Positions 15,329 through 24,002 of a stretch of DNA of 32,766 bases are shown piece after piece. Under the pieces are notes generated by a model. That model was given only the letters and a program-made list of their open reading frames with translations, was not told the DNA's origin and did not search any database. The translations under genes were made by a program, and so were the position numbers. Each line of letters begins with the position of its first letter. Position 1 is the first letter of the stretch. Origin of the DNA: a virus; IMG/VR virus record IMGVR_UViG_3300021961_000350, positions 1 through 32,766 of that record; one strand, given 5' to 3'.

Positions 15329-18300
15329 ATGCCGAATACATTTAATAATACCACATTCTCTACAACCTACTATGATGATTGGAAAGATAGCGACCACTAT
15401 CATCAATTATTATTTAATGATGCTAGAACACTACAGGCACGTGAGTTAACTCAATTACAAACAGTAATCAATAAAGATATTCAAAAGTTTGCTGACAACA
15501 TCTTTAAAGAAGGTGCAGTAGTAAAACCTGGTGGTTTAACTTTAAATGGCGAATATGAATTCGTAAAATTAAATACAACTACAGGTGCTACTCCTACATC
15601 AAGTTATGTTGGAAGTACTGTTACAGGTGCTACATCAGGTATTCAGGCAAAAATTGTTGAAGTTGTAGATGCAACTGGTTCCGACCCTGCTACTCTATAT
15701 GTTATATACACGGATTTAAATGGTGGTTCACAATTAAGATTTACACCAGGTGAAACACTAAACATTACAGGACTAGATGATGTAGTTGTACAAACAACAA
15801 ATACTATTGGAGAAAATTTAGCAGTAGGACAAGGTCTACAAATTAGTATTGGTGATGGAATATATTATGTAAAAGGTCATTTTGTATTTTGTGAAAAACA
15901 ATCAGTAATCTTAAACAAATATTCTCCTTATGGTAATAACTCTGTTGTTCTTAAAGTTGTTGAAGATGTTATTACAACTGCAGATGATACAGGATTGTTT
16001 GATAATTCAGGTGGTACACCAAATCTAAGTGCTCCAGGTGCTGACAGATATAGAATTCGTTTAATATTAGATATTGCATCTAACATGGATTCTGATACTA
16101 ACTTTATATCAATTGCAGATGTCAACAAAGGTGAAATTTATAGAATAGTTGATGAAAATAATTCATATAATATACCAAATGATGTTATTGCTAGAAGAAT
16201 AAAAGAAAATTCTGGTGATTATCTTGTTGAACCTTTTTCTTTAAAATATGAATTAGATTCTGCAAGTTCATCAACAAGATTAGATGCAATATTAGGAAAT
16301 GGTATCGCAGTAATATCAGGATATAGAATAGAACAACAATTTAATAATACTTTTAGTATAACTAGGGCACAAAATACACAAACAGAAACTGGTGAACAAG
16401 TACCAACTGCATTTGGTAACTATGTTAAAGTATCTACTGGTCAAGGTGCAGACTCTGGTGATATCGTTGGTTTACCAAACATAAACACATTTACAGAATT
16501 TAATCTTTACACAGGTGCATCAAAGGGTGGTGCTCAGGCAGGTAAAGCAAGACTAAGACACGTTACTGAAAATGGTGTTCTTGGTTATAAGTTCCATTTA
16601 TTTGATATTGATTTAGACCCAGGTGTTAACTTCAGAAACATTAAGAGTTTAGGTGATAGTAACTCTGGCGAACATTTCAACATTGTTCAAGAAAATGGTG
16701 TATCAGTTCTTTACGAAACAAATAAGAATCATCTATTATTCCCAACACCATATATCAGACCAAATAACTTTGCGAATATATCATTAACATATCAACAATA
16801 CTTTAGTGCTACAACTGATGGTACTGGTAACTTAACAATTACTGTTACAGATGTTAGTAACGAAACATTTGATAATACAGCAGACTGGTTAGTCGTACAT
16901 TCAGGTAGTAGTCCAAATACTGCATGGACAATATCTGCAGGTGGTACAGGTTCAACAACTGCATCATTAACTGGATTAGCAAATAGTACTACATATGATA
17001 TTCTTGCATATGTTAAGAAAGCATCAAACGTTGCAAGTAGAACAAAAACATTAACAACATCTACTGTATCTGCAGTTGCAAGTACAACAGATTCTGACGG
17101 CAACACAGTTTACTCACTCGGTCAACCAGACATTTACAAATTAGATAGTGTAAGAATAGCAAGTTCAACTGGTAATGATGTTATCGGTAGATTTGAATTA
17201 GACAACGGTCAAAGAGATAACTTCTATGATATTGGTCGTCTTGTATTAAAAGGTGGTCAGTCTGCACCAACAACAATATATGCAAAATTCAAACACTTTG
17301 AACATGGTGCAACTGGTGAGTTCTTCTCTGCTAAATCATATACTGGTCAAGTAAATTATGAAGATGTTTATAGTTATAGAAGAAATGATGGTACAGTTAT
17401 CAATTTAAATGATGTATTAGACTTCAGGCCTGTTAAGAACGCATCAGGAACATTCTCTGGTGGCGATGCAAGAGTTCATTATTTACCTCAACCAACTGAT
17501 ACTGTTCAAGCAGATATCACTTATTATCTTCCAAGAAAAGATATTATCATTGCAAATAAAGATGGTGAGTTCTTTTATGTATCTGGAACAAGTTCTTTAA
17601 GTCCTGTATATCCTATCAAACCTGCAGAATCTATGTTGTTATATTCTATTGATATGAATCCTTACACATTAAGTGATTCTGATATGACTATCAGAAGAGA
17701 AGACCATAGACGTTATACTATGAAAGATATTGGTAAGTTAGACAAAAGAATTGATAATTTAGAAGAAGTTACTGCTTTATCATTACTCGAAACTAATTTA
17801 TCAAACCTTAATGTGCTTGATAGTGCAGGTAATGTAAGAGCAAAAACAGGATTCTTTGTTGATAATTTCAAAACAGATACTTATGCTGATATAAACAATA
17901 TTGGTTATAGAGCATCATTAAGTGGTTCAAAAACTCAACCTTATGCTGTTAATAATAGTTGGGAAACAAATTGGGGTGGTTCAGTAACAGAATTAGTTAA
18001 TGATACATTACAACCATCTTTCTATCTTGATAATATAAGACTAGTTTATGATTCAGACAATTCAACTGGTGTTATTAGAAAAGGTAGTACAGTTCTTATG
18101 AATTATGAAGAATTGACTTATGTAAATAATGACCAAGGAACTGGAACAATTAACATTAATCCATTCGAAGTTGCAATCATGACAGGTATGATTACATTAT
18201 CACCAAATTCAGATGATTGGTATGATAAAGAAGTTGTACAAAAAGATGCTGGTACAGAAACGACAACTAAAGTTGTGTCAAGAAGACAAAGTGATACTAT

Positions 18301-18991
18301 CACTAAAAAAGTTGTTAACGAAAGAACAATTAGTGAAACATATATTCCTTACATAAGGTCTCAACTAGTTTACTTTAGAGTTGAAGGATTAAGACCTAAC
18401 TCTAGAGTTTATGCTTTCTTTGATGATAGAGATGTAAGTCAATGGGTAAGACAACAATCATCATTTGTACAGTACGGTTCAACAACAACTGACTATGGTA
18501 ATCAGTATAATACTGCTACACAATATCCTTTTGAAGGTGGACCAACTAACCTTGTAACAGATGCAAACGGTAGTTTAATTGGTTCATTCTTTATACCAAA
18601 TACAGATGCTATAAGATTTGAAACTGGTGTCAAAGAGTTTAAGATATTAGACGTTGCTGCCGCACCTGGTCAATCATACAGATTCGGATTAGATGAAGCA
18701 TTATCTAGAGCAACTGCTAAATATAGTGCAGAAGGAATATTGAAAAGAATAGAACAAGATGTGATATCATATAAAACTGTTTATCAATATGTTGCACCAC
18801 CACAAATAAAAAGTAGTTCAGACAGAGATGATAAGTTTGTTTTAGTTTACAGAAATGGTAAATATCAAACAGTTCGTGCTACAGCAAATAATATAAGACG
18901 TGGTGATGATATACGAGGCGTAGTCTATCGTAGTGAATATCGAGCAAGAGCAAGAGCAAGAGAAATAAACAGCAATGATGACGATATATAG
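15329..18991 (+). CDS. Large DUF4815-like virion structural protein
   Basis: This 1220-residue protein opens with TFNNTTFSTTYYDDWKDSDHYHQLLFNDARTL-type sequence and LQARELTQLQTVINKDIQKF, the signature of DUF4815-like structural proteins of marine myoviruses. Residues 85-155 hold a TSG-type beta module (GSTVTGATSGIQAKIV, FTPGETLNIT). Residues 495-600 look like a fibronectin-type domain (DWLVVHSGSSPNTAWTIS, LANSTTYDILAYVKKA). A helical stretch near 790-830 (DIGKLDKRIDNLEEVTALSL) may be a coiled coil. The C-terminus is very basic, with a RARARARE tandem repeat. It probably works at the baseplate rim, in the place of gp10 or another wedge-edge protein. Its expected C-terminal continuation seems to be the next gene. 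Confidence 0.65.
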   Translation: MPNTFNNTTFSTTYYDDWKDSDHYHQLLFNDARTLQARELTQLQTVINKDIQKFADNIFKEGAVVKPGGLTLNGEYEFVKLNTTTGATPTSSYVGSTVTGATSGIQAKIVEVVDATGSDPATLYVIYTDLNGGSQLRFTPGETLNITGLDDVVVQTTNTIGENLAVGQGLQISIGDGIYYVKGHFVFCEKQSVILNKYSPYGNNSVVLKVVEDVITTADDTGLFDNSGGTPNLSAPGADRYRIRLILDIASNMDSDTNFISIADVNKGEIYRIVDENNSYNIPNDVIARRIKENSGDYLVEPFSLKYELDSASSSTRLDAILGNGIAVISGYRIEQQFNNTFSITRAQNTQTETGEQVPTAFGNYVKVSTGQGADSGDIVGLPNINTFTEFNLYTGASKGGAQAGKARLRHVTENGVLGYKFHLFDIDLDPGVNFRNIKSLGDSNSGEHFNIVQENGVSVLYETNKNHLLFPTPYIRPNNFANISLTYQQYFSATTDGTGNLTITVTDVSNETFDNTADWLVVHSGSSPNTAWTISAGGTGSTTASLTGLANSTTYDILAYVKKASNVASRTKTLTTSTVSAVASTTDSDGNTVYSLGQPDIYKLDSVRIASSTGNDVIGRFELDNGQRDNFYDIGRLVLKGGQSAPTTIYAKFKHFEHGATGEFFSAKSYTGQVNYEDVYSYRRNDGTVINLNDVLDFRPVKNASGTFSGGDARVHYLPQPTDTVQADITYYLPRKDIIIANKDGEFFYVSGTSSLSPVYPIKPAESMLLYSIDMNPYTLSDSDMTIRREDHRRYTMKDIGKLDKRIDNLEEVTALSLLETNLSNLNVLDSAGNVRAKTGFFVDNFKTDTYADINNIGYRASLSGSKTQPYAVNNSWETNWGGSVTELVNDTLQPSFYLDNIRLVYDSDNSTGVIRKGSTVLMNYEELTYVNNDQGTGTININPFEVAIMTGMITLSPNSDDWYDKEVVQKDAGTETTTKVVSRRQSDTITKKVVNERTISETYIPYIRSQLVYFRVEGLRPNSRVYAFFDDRDVSQWVRQQSSFVQYGSTTTDYGNQYNTATQYPFEGGPTNLVTDANGSLIGSFFIPNTDAIRFETGVKEFKILDVAAAPGQSYRFGLDEALSRATAKYSAEGILKRIEQDVISYKTVYQYVAPPQIKSSSDRDDKFVLVYRNGKYQTVRATANNIRRGDDIRGVVYRSEYRARARAREINSNDDDI
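18942..18962 (+). repeat. Short tandem repeat (GAGCAA) x3.5
   Basis: Three and a half copies of GAGCAA at the 3' end of the large structural gene encode alternating Arg and Ala. Such a repeat can change length by slippage in multiples of six bases, keeping the frame. It lies 48 bases before the start of the likely split-off partner gene. Confidence 0.8.
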
Positions 18992-19009
18992 ATAAAGGAG
19001 AAATAGAAT

Positions 19010-20605
19010 ATGCCAGCAGATATAGACCCAATTGCACAATCCTTTTATGTTGCAGAACAAGAAGGTATTTGGGTTACAAAAATAGGAGTATGGTTTGCTA
19101 CTAAACCTGGTGGCGGTGATATTCAACATTCTGTTAGATGTCAAATAAGACCTCTTGTTAATGGATATCCTTCATCAGAAGCAGTTATTCAAGGTGCTGA
19201 AGCAATATTAACACCTGCAGAAATTACAACAAGTGCAGATGTTACTGCTAAAACTTATTTTGTTTTTGATGAACCTGTTTATCTTGAAGGTGACAGGGAT
19301 TATGCATTTGTTCTCATATCAAACACAACTCTTTATAATGTTTATGTGTCAAAGATTGAAGATTTCTTAGTTGGTTCTACAACAAAAAGAGTTACAAAAC
19401 AACCTACATTAGGTTCTATATTTGCTTCTCAAAATGCAAAGACATGGTCTGCCGACCAAACTATGGATATATGTTTTGAAATTGTGAGAGCAGACTTTAC
19501 AGGAACAGAAGGAACAGTATTCTTAAGAAATGCAGATGTACCAAAAAGATTGCTACAAAACAATCCATTCAGAACTGTAACAGGTGATTCAGATGTTATT
19601 GTATTCTCACCTAATCATGGATTTGATGTTGGTGATATAGTACAAATTACAGGTGTAGATTCAACTGACTCTGCAAGTATAGGTGCTTTAACTATTGGTG
19701 GTATAGCAGGAACACAACTAACAGGAACACATACAATTACTGCAGTTGATGGTAACTCATTTACATTTAAAGCAACTTCTGCCGCTGATAGTGATGATAT
19801 AGGTGGGGGTAATAGAGTTCTTGCGACTACTAATATTCCATTTACGTCTGCATGGCCTTCAATAGATGTATTCTTACCAGGAACTTCTATTGTAAGTTCT
19901 AATGCAAGATTTACAACTGGTAAATCACTTGCTGGTTCAGAAACATCTATGTCAAAACCAACAGCATACTCTGAAGTTTATTTAAATCAAACTAATAAAT
20001 TAATTAATCCTAAATTGATTGCAAACAGACCAACAGAAGTTGCAGAGTTAACTGACCCTGCCGCTGGTGATAGGTCATTTGATATTAAACTAACACTAAC
20101 ACCTTCTAGTTCTACGGCATCACCTGCAATTGATTTAGATAGAATATCTTTAACAACAATCAACAATGTTATTGATAAACAAGATTCTGCATCTACATCA
20201 GGATTCAATGTACCTATTGTATTCTCACCAGAAACATCTGCTTTTGGTGGTACATCACTTGCGAAACATATAACAAAAGTTGTAGAGTTGGCAGAAACTG
20301 CTACTGGTATTAAAGTAATAGTTGGTGCAAACAGACCTTCAGTTGCTGGATTTGATTTATACTATAGAGTTGGTACGTCAGATGATGTAATCGAAGGACT
20401 ACCATGGATTCTAAAAACTGAAGATACGAACAATGCACCAGATGATACAGAAAATGTTTATCAAGATTATGAATATTTAATTGGTGGACTTGCAGGGCAG
20501 ATTGCTCCGTTCACTAAATTCCAATTAAAGATTGTTATGTACACAACTAATACTGCTAAAGTTCCAACATTCAAGAATCTAAGAGTGATTGCATTGGCAG
20601 ATTAA
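19010..20605 (+). CDS. Virion structural protein with DPIAQSF-type N-terminus and FCCH-like domain
   Basis: This 531-residue protein begins ADIDPIAQSFYVAEQEGIW, then VTKIGVWFATKPGG, QIRPLVNGYPSSEA and FDEPVYLEGDRDYAFVLIS. I know this D-P-x-A-Q-x-F to NGYPS layout as the C-terminal half of large DUF4815-type structural proteins in related phages; here it is a free protein. Residues 185-265 (FSPNHGFDVGDIVQITGVD, GTHTITAVDGNSFTFKA) look like the small beta domain labelled E1 FCCH-like in phage tail proteins. The last 200 residues are a beta-rich fold with FDLYYRVG and AQIAPFTKFQLKIVMYTTN-like sequence. AAAGGAG lies upstream of the ATG. Its stop overlaps the next start by one base. It likely binds the preceding protein at the baseplate edge. 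Confidence 0.6.
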   Translation: MPADIDPIAQSFYVAEQEGIWVTKIGVWFATKPGGGDIQHSVRCQIRPLVNGYPSSEAVIQGAEAILTPAEITTSADVTAKTYFVFDEPVYLEGDRDYAFVLISNTTLYNVYVSKIEDFLVGSTTKRVTKQPTLGSIFASQNAKTWSADQTMDICFEIVRADFTGTEGTVFLRNADVPKRLLQNNPFRTVTGDSDVIVFSPNHGFDVGDIVQITGVDSTDSASIGALTIGGIAGTQLTGTHTITAVDGNSFTFKATSAADSDDIGGGNRVLATTNIPFTSAWPSIDVFLPGTSIVSSNARFTTGKSLAGSETSMSKPTAYSEVYLNQTNKLINPKLIANRPTEVAELTDPAAGDRSFDIKLTLTPSSSTASPAIDLDRISLTTINNVIDKQDSASTSGFNVPIVFSPETSAFGGTSLAKHITKVVELAETATGIKVIVGANRPSVAGFDLYYRVGTSDDVIEGLPWILKTEDTNNAPDDTENVYQDYEYLIGGLAGQIAPFTKFQLKIVMYTTNTAKVPTFKNLRVIALAD

Positions 20606-20811
20606 TGAGTGATTATATTAAAGTTGAGGGACATCCTAATCTTGTTCGTGATAGAAAGTCAGGCGTGATATTGAATATAAATAAGACTGAACTAGAAGCG
20701 AATAGAATTAGAAAACAGAAACAAAGAGAGAAAGATAACGAGATTGAACAACTAAAGAATGATGTAAGTGAAATCAAATCTATGTTGAACAAATTAGTAG
20801 AGAAACTATAA
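20605..20811 (+). CDS. Small coiled-coil protein
   Basis: This 68-residue protein has two parts. Residues 1-25 (MSDYIKVEGHPNLVRDRKSG then VILNINKTE) form a conserved head that I recall from marine T4-like phages. Residues 30-68 are a charged helix, with hydrophobic heptad positions visible in IEQLKNDVSEIKSMLNKLVEKL, so it should form a coiled coil. It overlaps the genes on both sides by one base and is thus co-translated with structural proteins. A role as a clamp or linker between structural proteins is plausible. An internal TATAAATA at 20676-20683 encodes part of NINK. Confidence 0.65.
   Translation: MSDYIKVEGHPNLVRDRKSGVILNINKTELEANRIRKQKQREKDNEIEQLKNDVSEIKSMLNKLVEKL
20676..20683 (+). 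promoter_or_regulatory. Possible internal late promoter (TATAAATA)
   Basis: This is a perfect late box inside the small coiled-coil gene; a start near 20689 would lead to the gene at 20811 after a 120-base leader. The sequence encodes part of NINK and may be chance in such AT-rich DNA. No close Shine-Dalgarno-plus-start arrangement supports it beyond that of the downstream gene. Confidence 0.25.
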
Positions 20812-21359
20812 TGGCAAAAATCATATTCTCATCAACCAGTAGTTTAAATCAATTTGTAAATTCTGCAAATGATTTATCGAACAAAGTTGGAGACCTAGCA
20901 TTATTAAACACAACTATAGATTCTGATATAGTAGGTTCAATAAATGAACTTAAATCTTTATTAGATAGTGCAACAACAAATCTTGATGCAAATATAAGAG
21001 ATGCAATTACAGTTGTCAATACTGCAGGAAAAAGTGGAACAATTGTATATGACAATACAACAGGGCAACTAACTTATACTGGTCCAGATTCTCTATCTGC
21101 AACTGGTGCCATAAATGTTTCATCAACTAACGTTATCTCAGTTGATAACGCAACAACAGTTTCTAAAGGTGTTGCGTCATTTGATGAAAATACATTTGAA
21201 ACTTTTTTAGGTGATGTTAGTTTGAAAGATAGTGGTGTTGCAAATGCAAAACTACAAGCAAACAGTATAACATCTAATAAATTTTTTGGTACAGTTAATT
21301 TAGTAATTTATGATTCATCAGGAGTCGCAGTTAAAACATTATACAGTCCGTTATCATAA
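20811..21359 (+). CDS. Fibre-like structural protein
   Basis: This 182-residue protein is rich in Ser, Thr, Asn and Asp and has no enzyme motif. Residues 1-75 are helical with a regular pattern (LNQFVNSANDLSNKVGDLAL, VGSINELKSLLDSATTNLD), suggesting a trimeric coiled coil. A Gly/Thr-rich beta region follows (TGQLTYTGPDSLSATGAINV), then TVSKGVASFDENTF, a phrase I recognise from phage fibre proteins. The last 35 residues form a small hydrophobic end. It could be a short tail-fibre segment or adhesin-tip adaptor. It overlaps the small coiled-coil gene by one base and is followed after 15 bases by another fibre-like gene. Confidence 0.5.
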   Translation: MAKIIFSSTSSLNQFVNSANDLSNKVGDLALLNTTIDSDIVGSINELKSLLDSATTNLDANIRDAITVVNTAGKSGTIVYDNTTGQLTYTGPDSLSATGAINVSSTNVISVDNATTVSKGVASFDENTFETFLGDVSLKDSGVANAKLQANSITSNKFFGTVNLVIYDSSGVAVKTLYSPLS

Positions 21360-21374
21360 GAGGCAATTTTTATT

Positions 21375-22277
21375 ATGGCAACAATTCCTGCTCCACTATT
21401 TTTTCGTAGTGATAATAATCTACAAATTATGACATCAACTGATATCACAAACGTGATAAATCAAGTAATTGCTGTACATTCAAGTACTCCTGGTGTTGTA
21501 TTATCAGTATCTGGATTAGGCGATTCTGATGATTTGGGTCCTATCGTAAATACACGTTTAGTTCCTGGTGCTATTTCATCATCTACAACTGCATTTCCTA
21601 GTGAAGCAACAACTGAAGAACCTCAATTAGTCAGTACAGATTATTACATAGGTTTATCAAAAGCAGATAGTAATCAACCTGTAAATCCTTTACCCATATA
21701 TCGAAATGATGATGGGACAATACAATCAATGACACCTAATGATTTTGTTGATACATTTATCAAACCTGCAATTGATAATTTATTAGATAGCACAAATTAT
21801 GGAACAACAAGTTCAGGTGGTTTATATACAATATCAACAGCAGATTCTGGAGTTGATTTAACTTTAATAGGAACAGTTTTTATTGATACTATTTACAATA
21901 ATGCGACTACTACATATTATTTACTAAGACAAAACGGAACTCACGATTATACAACTGATGCAAGTCATACAGGTGTATATAGAAGAAGTGACGGTAATTT
22001 ACAATCATACAGTTTAACAGAGTGGAATAATTTAATATATAATTGGACTAGATATACTTTGGCAAATACCCCAGGATATAAAATACAATATTCTGTAGAT
22101 TCTGCAAATGGACCTGGAGTAATATTAGGAAGCGGAATGGTCGATACAAGACTAACAGGCGGGAGTGGACAATATACAACTACATTTGTTAGTGCTGACA
22201 ATTATCGGGCACAAGAATTGCCTGATGGTACGCCTACAGTTATAAGCACAACTTATTTAAAAGTTGCTAGAGGATAA
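21375..22277 (+). CDS. Structural protein with three repeated FRSDxxLQxMT modules
   Basis: This 300-residue protein contains a module repeated three times: PLFFRSDNNLQIMTSTDITN (residues 7-26), PIYRNDDGTIQSMTPNDFVD (about 105-124) and VYRRSDGNLQSYSLTEWNNL (about 202-221). Each is followed by a helix and then, in copies one and three, by a V(V/I)LxSG segment and a DTRL or NTRL ending. The layout suggests internal triplication of a 70 to 100 residue domain in a fibre or baseplate-edge protein. There is no enzyme motif. It has a weak Shine-Dalgarno (AGAGGC) and ends 21 bases inside the convergent glycosyltransferase-like gene, with no hairpin terminator between. Function beyond structural is unknown. 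Confidence 0.55.
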   Translation: MATIPAPLFFRSDNNLQIMTSTDITNVINQVIAVHSSTPGVVLSVSGLGDSDDLGPIVNTRLVPGAISSSTTAFPSEATTEEPQLVSTDYYIGLSKADSNQPVNPLPIYRNDDGTIQSMTPNDFVDTFIKPAIDNLLDSTNYGTTSSGGLYTISTADSGVDLTLIGTVFIDTIYNNATTTYYLLRQNGTHDYTTDASHTGVYRRSDGNLQSYSLTEWNNLIYNWTRYTLANTPGYKIQYSVDSANGPGVILGSGMVDTRLTGGSGQYTTTFVSADNYRAQELPDGTPTVISTTYLKVARG

Positions 22278-23096
22278 AATATTATAGTATGTTAGAGGTT
22301 TAAAATTTTTATGTATAATATGTAAAAAATTTTTATTTTGTATATGTCGATTACGAATTTTTTTATTTGTTTTATCTAGAATATAATTCCAAGAATCATC
22401 AATATAATTTACTGGTATTTTATTTTTTTCAATAAGATAAGAAAAGAAAACTTCATTATTAGGTAACATAAACTTGTGCATTTCTTTAGGATAAACATTA
22501 TCGTACTGTGCTTCTTTCATTAAATTCATCATATAATCTAAATTTTCAGTAAACTTTAATTGTTTTATAACATCTTTATTTCCTCCTATAACACCAGTAT
22601 TAATTATCATATCATCTGAACTTTTTAAAGTATCTAAAAGTAACATAGCATTTTTTGAGCAACTTTTTACCCAACAATTCATACTATCAAGATTTGCTAA
22701 ATTCTTAAATTCTTTATATTTTTCAAAATTTCTTTTTAATCCTTTTTCAAAACCATCTTCTTGCAAACAGCATATTTTTGACATATCGTGTTCTTTAAAA
22801 AAGTTTTTAAATATAAATGGGACAACATCTAAATCAAGATATAGAATCTCATCATATTCTTCTGCAAGTTTTTCTAATTGTTTGATTTTAAAAAACTGTA
22901 TAGAATTATATTCATTGTCTATGTGTTCTTCATTTTCATATACAAAATAATCTGCTTTACAAAAATTTGCATACTCGTTTTGTCTTTTCATAAGAGAATT
23001 TTTATATTCACTTAATTGTTCTTTTTTATAATCAGTAACTGAATCATCATTTACTTCATTATAAACACTAAAAATTACTTTTGAATTTCCAGACAT
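22257..23096 (-). CDS. GT-A glycosyltransferase-like protein, copy 2
   Basis: This codes for 279 residues from the second of two tandem ATGs (23099 and 23096); an AAAGG Shine-Dalgarno sits seven bases before it. An upstream start at 23126 would lie deeper in the preceding gene and has no such site. The protein resembles its upstream neighbour: YDEILYLDLDVVP carries the metal-binding D-x-D (Asp88, Asp90), with INTGVIGGNK downstream as in GT-A enzymes that use nucleotide sugars. N-terminal FSVYNEV followed by a Lys-rich helix replaces the usual nucleotide-binding strand. Substrate and acceptor are unknown. It overlaps the upstream gene by 29 bases and the convergent structural gene by 21. Confidence 0.6.
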   Translation of the reverse strand: MSGNSKVIFSVYNEVNDDSVTDYKKEQLSEYKNSLMKRQNEYANFCKADYFVYENEEHIDNEYNSIQFFKIKQLEKLAEEYDEILYLDLDVVPFIFKNFFKEHDMSKICCLQEDGFEKGLKRNFEKYKEFKNLANLDSMNCWVKSCSKNAMLLLDTLKSSDDMIINTGVIGGNKDVIKQLKFTENLDYMMNLMKEAQYDNVYPKEMHKFMLPNNEVFFSYLIEKNKIPVNYIDDSWNYILDKTNKKIRNRHIQNKNFLHIIHKNFKPLTYYNILSSSNF

Positions 23097-23940
23097 CATC
23101 AAACCTTTTGTTAATACAATGTACAAATTTACTTTTATATGGAATCCATCTGACTATAGGGTCAAAGAAAAAATGCCATTCATTATCTAACCACTGCGAT
23201 TTAACTTTATTAATATTACTTTTATATCCCCATATCGTTTCGTTATCGTAACCGAATGTATTTAAAACATCTTGAGAATAAAAAGATGTATCATTCTTTA
23301 CTTTGGTCATCAACTCTATTGTTTTGTCGAAGTTGCCAAAGTAATCTAACTTGTCAAGATGTTCTTTGTTGATACCTATGATTCCTGTATTGAATACGTC
23401 AGTCTTTGTACTATGACCTTCTTCGAACAACATTGCTCTTGCGTTCCAATATTTAGCAACAGGACTTCTATTCGATACTCTTTTAAAATTGTACATAGCA
23501 CTATGTTGCATTTTTAAAGAGTAATCATCATTGTTGTTTAGTATTGCAACACCTTTATCTAATTTCCATACATCAAAAAAATCTTCATCAGTAACAGGTA
23601 CAACATCAAAGTCGAGATATAGTATCTCGTCATAGTGTTTAGATAGTTCATACAGTAAATGTATTTTGTAAAAGTTGACAATACAATATTCAGTAATCAT
23701 AGGATATTTTTCTTTGAACATCTTATGATATTGTTTGTATGAGTTGTCATACTCAAATAATTCATACTCTGTTGATATATTGTATGCGTATTGCTGATGT
23801 GATTCTTTTAACCTATCGTAGTGTTCGATAAACTGAAGTTTTGTTCTCTGTGTTTTAGAAATATCATCGCCATCGTAAGGAGGTTGATAATCTAAATCTT
23901 TTGCAGGAATATCAATATATAAACTAAAAATAAATCTCAT
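23068..23940 (-). CDS. GT-A glycosyltransferase-like protein, copy 1
   Basis: This 290-residue protein has the GT-A layout: an MRFIFSLYID strand, then HYDEILYLDFDVVP with the D-x-D metal motif (Asp110, Asp112), FNTGIIGINKEHL near 182-194 and WGYKSNINKVKSQWLDNEWH near the end, where such enzymes bind the acceptor. It is a clear paralogue of the following gene (shared YDEILYLD-x-DVVP and NTG-x-IG). It may add a sugar to a virion part or to a host glycan; no sequence feature tells which. It is driven by one arm of the palindromic late promoter at 23954-23967, so it should be made late, with the structural proteins. The ATG lies 13 bases after that promoter arm. Confidence 0.65.
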   Translation of the reverse strand: MRFIFSLYIDIPAKDLDYQPPYDGDDISKTQRTKLQFIEHYDRLKESHQQYAYNISTEYELFEYDNSYKQYHKMFKEKYPMITEYCIVNFYKIHLLYELSKHYDEILYLDFDVVPVTDEDFFDVWKLDKGVAILNNNDDYSLKMQHSAMYNFKRVSNRSPVAKYWNARAMLFEEGHSTKTDVFNTGIIGINKEHLDKLDYFGNFDKTIELMTKVKNDTSFYSQDVLNTFGYDNETIWGYKSNINKVKSQWLDNEWHFFFDPIVRWIPYKSKFVHCINKRFDDVWKFKSNF

Positions 23941-23953
23941 AATAACTCTAAAA

Positions 23954-23967
23954 TATTTATATAAATA
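23954..23967. promoter_or_regulatory. Palindromic pair of late promoters (TATTTATATAAATA)
   Basis: These 14 bases are a perfect palindrome containing TATAAATA on each strand (23960-23967 plus, 23961-23954 minus), sharing two bases. The plus arm would start near 23973 toward the gene at 24003, which has an AAGGAG Shine-Dalgarno. The minus arm would start near 23948 toward the glycosyltransferase pair, eight bases before its ATG. Both genes would thus be late. Confidence 0.75.
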
Positions 23968-24002
23968 AAATTAAAGTGAAATGAAAAATACAAGGAGTAA
24001 TT

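Noticed and set aside
18942-18962. Possible CRISPR-like or iteron repeat
   Set aside because: The unit is only six bases, tandem without spacers, and in frame as Arg-Ala codons.
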